This document shows positions 60,577 to 64,000 of a stretch of DNA of 64,000 nucleotides, piece after piece. The notes below the pieces were generated by a model. It saw only the letters and a list, made by a program, of their open reading frames with translations, searched no databases and had not been told where the DNA came from. This stretch comes from Clostridiaceae bacterium AF10-41 (GTDB taxonomy: Bacteria; Bacillota; Clostridia; Clostridiales; Clostridiaceae), in contig JAQCTH010000010.1 of the NCBI GenBank assembly GCA_027686065.1, positions 1 to 64,000 of the forward strand. The letters are read 5' to 3'. Position 1 is the stretch's first letter; every line of letters starts with the position of its first letter. Made by a program: the position numbers and the translations under genes.

Positions 60577-61209
60577 TTATTTATTGCTTATAACATCTCT
60601 TATTTTTTCTAATACAAAGCTGATTTCTTCTTGCTTAAGCTTAAAGCTTGCCTTATTAACAATTAATCTTGCACTTATATCTTTTATTTCTCTTAAAACT
60701 ACAAGTCCATTTTCCTTTAAGGTTGTACCAGTTTCCATTATATCTACAATTCCATCACACAACCCTAGTATTGGTGCAAGTTCTACTGAACCTTCTATTT
60801 TTATTACCTCTATATCAATGTTATTTGCTTTAAAATAATCCTTTGCTACCTTTGGATACTTTGTCCCTATTTTTATATGACACTTCATAGAAAATAAATC
60901 TTTATCTGGCATTGCTGCTACTATAAACTTACACTTTCCTATTCCTAAATCTATTAATTCATAGGAATTATGCTCTTTTTCATTTAATGTATCTAATCCT
61001 ACTACCCCAATATCTGCAACACCATGATCTACATAAGTTATACTGTCACTTGCCTTTACTAAAAAATAACTTACATCATATTTAGTATCCTTAAAAATAA
61101 GTTTTCTGCCCTTATCTTTTAATTCATCTATTCCAAAGCCAGCCTTTTCCAATATCTTAGTTGCATCCTTTTCTAGTCTTCCCTTAGTTAAAGCTATACT
61201 AATTCCCAT
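60577..61209 (-). CDS. hisG: ATP phosphoribosyltransferase, short form
   Basis: Commits ATP and PRPP to histidine synthesis. The 210-residue short form lacks the regulatory C-terminal domain and needs HisZ, encoded directly upstream with an 11-bp overlap. Motifs: IALTKGRLEKDATKILEKAG, DHGVADIGVVGLDTL and DIMETGTTLKENGL. Confidence 0.96.
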   Translation of the reverse strand: MGISIALTKGRLEKDATKILEKAGFGIDELKDKGRKLIFKDTKYDVSYFLVKASDSITYVDHGVADIGVVGLDTLNEKEHNSYELIDLGIGKCKFIVAAMPDKDLFSMKCHIKIGTKYPKVAKDYFKANNIDIEVIKIEGSVELAPILGLCDGIVDIMETGTTLKENGLVVLREIKDISARLIVNKASFKLKQEEISFVLEKIRDVISNK

Positions 61210-62341
61210 AATACTCCTCCTGAATTATATTTATATTTCCTTCATCTTTTGAAGGAATAAGTTTAACTACAAAGCCCTTTTCTCTTAACTTAAAACCTTT
61301 CTTTATAGCTTCTATTTTATTACTTTCATTAAAAATTATATTGTACTTAAGCTTCTTTTCTAAATTACCATCTAAAATACTTGCTAATTCATCTACATTA
61401 ATTGAAAATCCTATTGCTCCAAAATCCTTTTTTACATTTCCAATTAAATTATCATATCTCCCACCACTTAAAACTATATTGCCAGAACCTTCTATAAATC
61501 CTCTAAATATTATTCCTGTATAAAAGCTAAGCCTTGGAGTTAAACCTAAATCAAAACTCAAGTACTTATCATAACCTATTGCTTTTAAATCTTCTGCTAA
61601 CTTTTCTAAATACCTTACACTATTTAACATCTTGCAATTAAAAGACATTTCCTTATACTTGCTTAAAACCCCTAACCCACTACCAAAGGTTAATGGAAGA
61701 TTTAGAAAGAATTTTTTTGTCCTTTCATCTATATTTATTGTATTTAAAAATTTATTTAAGCTTTCAATTTCTTTCTTCTCTATTAACCTTGCCAAGGTTA
61801 ATTTTTCTTCTTCTAAAATACTTAAAGCTTTTATTGCTGACTTTAAAAAGTTAATTTCTCCAATTTCTATTTTAAAATTGCTAATACCTGTAGATTTTAA
61901 GGATTCTATTGCAAGTATTAATGTCTCTAGATCTGAAAATTCCTTTTCTTTGCTTATAAATTCAATTCCGCAATCTGTGTATTCATTTCTTTTACCGCTA
62001 AATTCTTCAAAAACCTTATATATATTAGCACAATATCTAAGCTTTATAGCCGAATTCATATTTTTAAATCTAGTAGAAACTAACCTTACTATTGGTATAG
62101 TCATATCTGGTCTTAATGCCAAAATTCTTCCCTTAGAATCAAAAAACTTATAAACATTTTCTTCTTTAATACCTGAATGCTCATATCTAAAACTTTCATA
62201 AAATTCTATACTTGGCGTCATAACTTCTTTATAGCCCCATAAGTCAAAAACCTTGTTTATAGAATTTATTATCTTTGACTTTCTCATACATTCTTCATTA
62301 GTTAAATCCCTTGTGCCATCTGGAATTATATTTTTATACAT
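61199..62341 (-). CDS. hisZ: HisZ, regulatory subunit of ATP phosphoribosyltransferase
   Basis: Histidyl-tRNA synthetase paralogue without the anticodon domain that activates short HisG and carries histidine feedback. 380 residues; PDGTRDLTNEEC, LRPDMTIPIVRLVSTR and SGGRYDNLIG correspond to class II aaRS motifs 1-3. First gene of the operon; AAAGGAG before ATG 62341. The longer HisS signature ending is missing, so I do not call it HisS. Confidence 0.93.
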   Translation of the reverse strand: MYKNIIPDGTRDLTNEECMRKSKIINSINKVFDLWGYKEVMTPSIEFYESFRYEHSGIKEENVYKFFDSKGRILALRPDMTIPIVRLVSTRFKNMNSAIKLRYCANIYKVFEEFSGKRNEYTDCGIEFISKEKEFSDLETLILAIESLKSTGISNFKIEIGEINFLKSAIKALSILEEEKLTLARLIEKKEIESLNKFLNTINIDERTKKFFLNLPLTFGSGLGVLSKYKEMSFNCKMLNSVRYLEKLAEDLKAIGYDKYLSFDLGLTPRLSFYTGIIFRGFIEGSGNIVLSGGRYDNLIGNVKKDFGAIGFSINVDELASILDGNLEKKLKYNIIFNESNKIEAIKKGFKLREKGFVVKLIPSKDEGNINIIQEEYYGN

Positions 62342-62359
62342 AATTAACTCCTTTCACTT

Positions 62360-62377
62360 TATCACTTTAAAGTGATA
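62360..62377. promoter_or_regulatory. 18-bp palindrome in the his operon leader, putative operator
   Basis: TATCACTTTAAAGTGATA is perfectly palindromic and lies between the promoter and hisZ, 18 bp upstream of the start codon and over the predicted transcription start. A half-copy CACTTT precedes it at 62355-62360. TrpR-superfamily HisR regulators of his operons are described in Gram-positives and could bind here; this is inference. Confidence 0.65.
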
Positions 62378-62382
62378 TCATG

Positions 62383-62411
62383 ATAGTATAGTAATTTTTC
62401 CCATATGTCAA
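62383..62411 (-). promoter_or_regulatory. Promoter of the his operon
   Basis: A perfect TTGACA (62411-62406). The -10 may be TACTAT (62388-62383, 17-nt spacer) or TATACT (62390-62385, 15-nt spacer). Confidence 0.6.
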
Positions 62412-62428
62412 TAAAAAGTTAAAAATAA

Positions 62429-62460
62429 TAAGGGAAACCAAGAATTATTGGTTTCCCTTA
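62429..62460 (-). terminator. Terminator of the GNAT gene
   Basis: TAAGGGAAACCAA (62429-62441) with TTGGTTTCCCTTA (62448-62460), 13 bp, then TTATTATTTTT on the minus strand. Confidence 0.85.
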
Positions 62461-62469
62461 AAGCAAAGT

Positions 62470-62973
62470 TTAGTTTTTATGAACTAAACTGATTATATCA
62501 TTTTCTGTAAGTCTATGAACTGTCCATTCATCCATAGGTACTGCCCCTAAAGATTTATAAAATTGTTTTGCAGGTTCATTCCAGTTAAGACAAGTCCATT
62601 CTATTCTTTTACAATCTTCTTCTAAAGCTATTTTAAATAAAAGATTAAATACTTCCTTTCCTATTCCATTGCCTCTATATTCCTTTTTTATGTATATATC
62701 TTCAAGATATAATCCACATGCGCCATTAAATGTGGAATAATTAAAGAAGTATATCACATATCCAATTGGTTTTTCGTCTAATTCCAATATTAATGCATTT
62801 GCTCTTTTTTTAATAAATATTGATTTACTAAGACTTTCTTCAGTTGCTACAACTTCATGTGCTAATTTTTCATACTCCGCCATTTCAACTATTAAATTTA
62901 GTAGTAAATTAGTATCTTCTATTATTGATTCTCTTATTTTTAAAGCTTCAATTTTAGTATTATAATATATCAT
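62470..62973 (-). CDS. GNAT acetyltransferase, diamine/thialysine (SAT1-like) type
   Basis: 167 residues. The layout resembles eukaryote-like spermidine/spermine or thialysine acetyltransferases: MAEYEKL near 32, YFFNYSTFNGACGLYLEDIY, acetyl-CoA loop EYRGNGIG, EWTCLNWNEPAKQFYKSLGA. A polyamine or lysine-analogue substrate is inferred. Next to a second GNAT gene, 21 bp away. Confidence 0.82.
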   Translation of the reverse strand: MIYYNTKIEALKIRESIIEDTNLLLNLIVEMAEYEKLAHEVVATEESLSKSIFIKKRANALILELDEKPIGYVIYFFNYSTFNGACGLYLEDIYIKKEYRGNGIGKEVFNLLFKIALEEDCKRIEWTCLNWNEPAKQFYKSLGAVPMDEWTVHRLTENDIISLVHKN

Positions 62974-62994
62974 TGTTCTCCTTCTTTCTTATTC

Positions 62995-63465
62995 CTAACA
63001 TTGAGGAATTTCTTTTACCATGGCTATATCACATCTAGCACATACTTCTTCACTAAAGTCTTCAAATCCATATTTTTTATATAGCTTTATAGCCTTATAT
63101 AAAACTGAATTTGTCTGGAGTGTAATTCTTTTATAATTAAGAGCTTTAGCAATTTTGAAGGAGTTCTCTATCATAATATTTCCAAATCCCATTCCTTGGA
63201 ATTCCTGCTTTAGATACATTTTTCTTAATTCACAAGTCTCATCATCAATTTTGTAAATTCCATAGGTTCCTATTATTTGTCCATTCATTTCTATAACTTC
63301 AAAATCCCCATTATTTTGAATATAGTATTTAGCTATATCTGTTATATCTAAATCTTCACCATCTGGATTTAAATCTAATCCATAAACATTTAGTACTTCC
63401 TTAACTAAATTTAATATTTTAGCTTCTTCTCCAACCTTAGCTCTTCTTATTAAAATATTCTTCAT
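62995..63465 (-). CDS. GNAT acetyltransferase
   Basis: 156 residues. Acetyl-CoA loop in YLKQEFQGMGFGNIM (about 91-105), ITLQTNSVLYKAIKLYKKYGFEDF at the C-terminal motif. Substrate unknown; similar proteins are labelled N-acetyltransferase, often of amino acid or peptide substrates. Upstream of the SAT1-like gene, likely the same transcript. Confidence 0.82.
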   Translation of the reverse strand: MKNILIRRAKVGEEAKILNLVKEVLNVYGLDLNPDGEDLDITDIAKYYIQNNGDFEVIEMNGQIIGTYGIYKIDDETCELRKMYLKQEFQGMGFGNIMIENSFKIAKALNYKRITLQTNSVLYKAIKLYKKYGFEDFSEEVCARCDIAMVKEIPQC

Positions 63466-63516
63466 AAATTTGCCCCCTTAGTATACTACCACAATGAAAA
63501 ATTAAAAATTATTGAA

Positions 63517-63536
63517 AAAACTCCCATAGGAGTTTT
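63517..63536. terminator. Terminator-like hairpin
   Basis: AAAACTCC / GGAGTTTT (63517-63524 and 63529-63536) with a 4-nt loop, between the GNAT promoter region and the YhfC-like gene. It probably ends the YhfC-like transcript. Confidence 0.6.
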
Positions 63537-63543
63537 CAAAATT

Positions 63544-63582
63544 AATTATTTATGTAATTTAAAACAAATTACATAAATAATT
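63544..63582. repeat. Perfect 17-bp inverted repeat
   Basis: AATTATTTATGTAATTT (63544-63560), a 5-nt gap, and its exact complement (63566-63582). It lies between the terminator-like hairpin and the YhfC-like stop, and might be a second terminator or a mobile-repeat remnant. Flanked by ATGAAAAATTAAAAATT-like sequence on both sides in opposite orientation. Confidence 0.6.
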
Positions 63583-63658
63583 ATTCATTTTTAATTTTAT
63601 CTTGCTTATGATAGTTTCATTAAAATCTTATAAATTTAATAATATTATACTATTATTT

Positions 63659-64000
63659 TTATAATATTTCATTATTAATCTTGAACTTTCTTACGAAATT
63701 TTTAAATACATATATATTTAATAAAACTACTAAAACAACTAATATTCCTTCTACTATGAATACATTTTTTATTACTCCTACCTGATATAGTGCAGCTGGA
63801 AAATTTATTATCGCATGTAATAAAATTGCTATAACATAATAAATATACTTTTTCTCTTTAACTGCATATAGCACTATAATTGATAAAGCTATATGAATCA
63901 TTACTGCAATAATTCTTTCTATTCCTGGCATTAGCCATATGATTGAACTACTATTTACAAATTGACTATAAGTGCTATTAATAATATCCTTAGGTACTAA
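63659..64000 (-). CDS. YhfC-family intramembrane protease, C-terminal part (cut by window edge)
   Basis: The frame stays open to the right end of the window, so the N-terminal part lies outside. At least 113 residues visible, with MPGIERIIAVMIHIALSIIV and two further membrane helices, ending in a basic tail. GIERI...H matches the YhfC/PrsW-like glutamic intramembrane protease pattern (membrane Glu and His). The ATG at 63931 is internal, not the start. Confidence 0.65.
   Translation of the reverse strand, partial: LVPKDIINSTYSQFVNSSSIIWLMPGIERIIAVMIHIALSIIVLYAVKEKKYIYYVIAILLHAIINFPAALYQVGVIKNVFIVEGILVVLVVLLNIYVFKNFVRKFKINNEIL

Noticed and set aside
61199..62341. Histidyl-tRNA synthetase
   Set aside because: No anticodon-binding domain, short length (380), and it overlaps a short-form hisG that needs HisZ.
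62342..62469. T-box or histidine leader peptide for the his operon
   Set aside because: No specifier loop, no TGGNACC-type T-box core, no His-codon run; the leader is too short. A palindromic operator is seen instead.

Overview
The window reads as a chromosomal segment of a low-GC, endospore-forming anaerobe, most likely Clostridium sensu stricto. Evidence: very AT-rich DNA with AT-biased codon use; a multi-cluster [FeFe] hydrogenase with NuoE/NuoF-like partners; a V-type ATPase carrying a sodium-site signature; SpoVB and LonB homologues; frequent TTG/GTG starts behind strong AGGAGG/GGGGGA ribosome-binding sites; and an order tig-clpP-clpX-lonB-lonA-engB close to that of Bacillus. No rRNA or tRNA gene, CRISPR array, transposase or prophage gene was seen. 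Most genes lie on the minus strand.

Layout. 0.2-4.3 kb: hydrogenase operon. 4.6-6.3 kb: SAM-I riboswitch, metF and luxS. 6.4-7.9 kb: a GNAT and a TagO/WecA-like enzyme. 8-16.6 kb: nine-gene V-ATPase operon. 16.8-20.5 kb: radical SAM protein, methyltransferase-like partner and a membrane-anchored beta-propeller. 20.7-26.4 kb: two MATE/MurJ-like flippases flanking a small accessory patch (attenuator-like leader, CD3324-type protein, methyltransferase, HELSH membrane protein, MITE-like repeat). 26.4-36.8 kb: pseudouridine synthase, M20 amidohydrolase, FtsA-like ATPase, UvrD-like helicase, pncB, an EAL/HDOD protein and small proteins. 37.2-40.1 kb: PerR, an anchored lipoprotein-like protein and a cluster of Asn/Met-rich and Cys-rich small proteins. 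40.2-49 kb: protein quality-control block. 49-53.8 kb: envelope proteins and an M23 murein hydrolase. 53.9-62.3 kb: complete histidine pathway (hisZ-G-D-C-B-H-A-F-I-E with convergent hisJ). 62.4-64 kb: two GNATs and a YhfC-like protease cut by the right edge.

The most unusual material is non-coding. A 28-codon leader ORF at 22342 sits in a set of mutually exclusive stems, the last of which covers the start codon of the next gene, as in erm-type translational attenuators. Two C-rich putative small RNAs (38.6-38.75 kb minus; 50.66-50.84 kb plus) have intrinsic terminators. A terminator-linked structured RNA precedes lonB, a nested hairpin precedes a tiny Cys-rich gene, and a perfect 18-bp palindrome lies at the predicted his transcription start. 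Two genes of under 60 codons (30816 and 50072) were also recovered. All product calls come from reading motifs and remembered family patterns; no database search was run.
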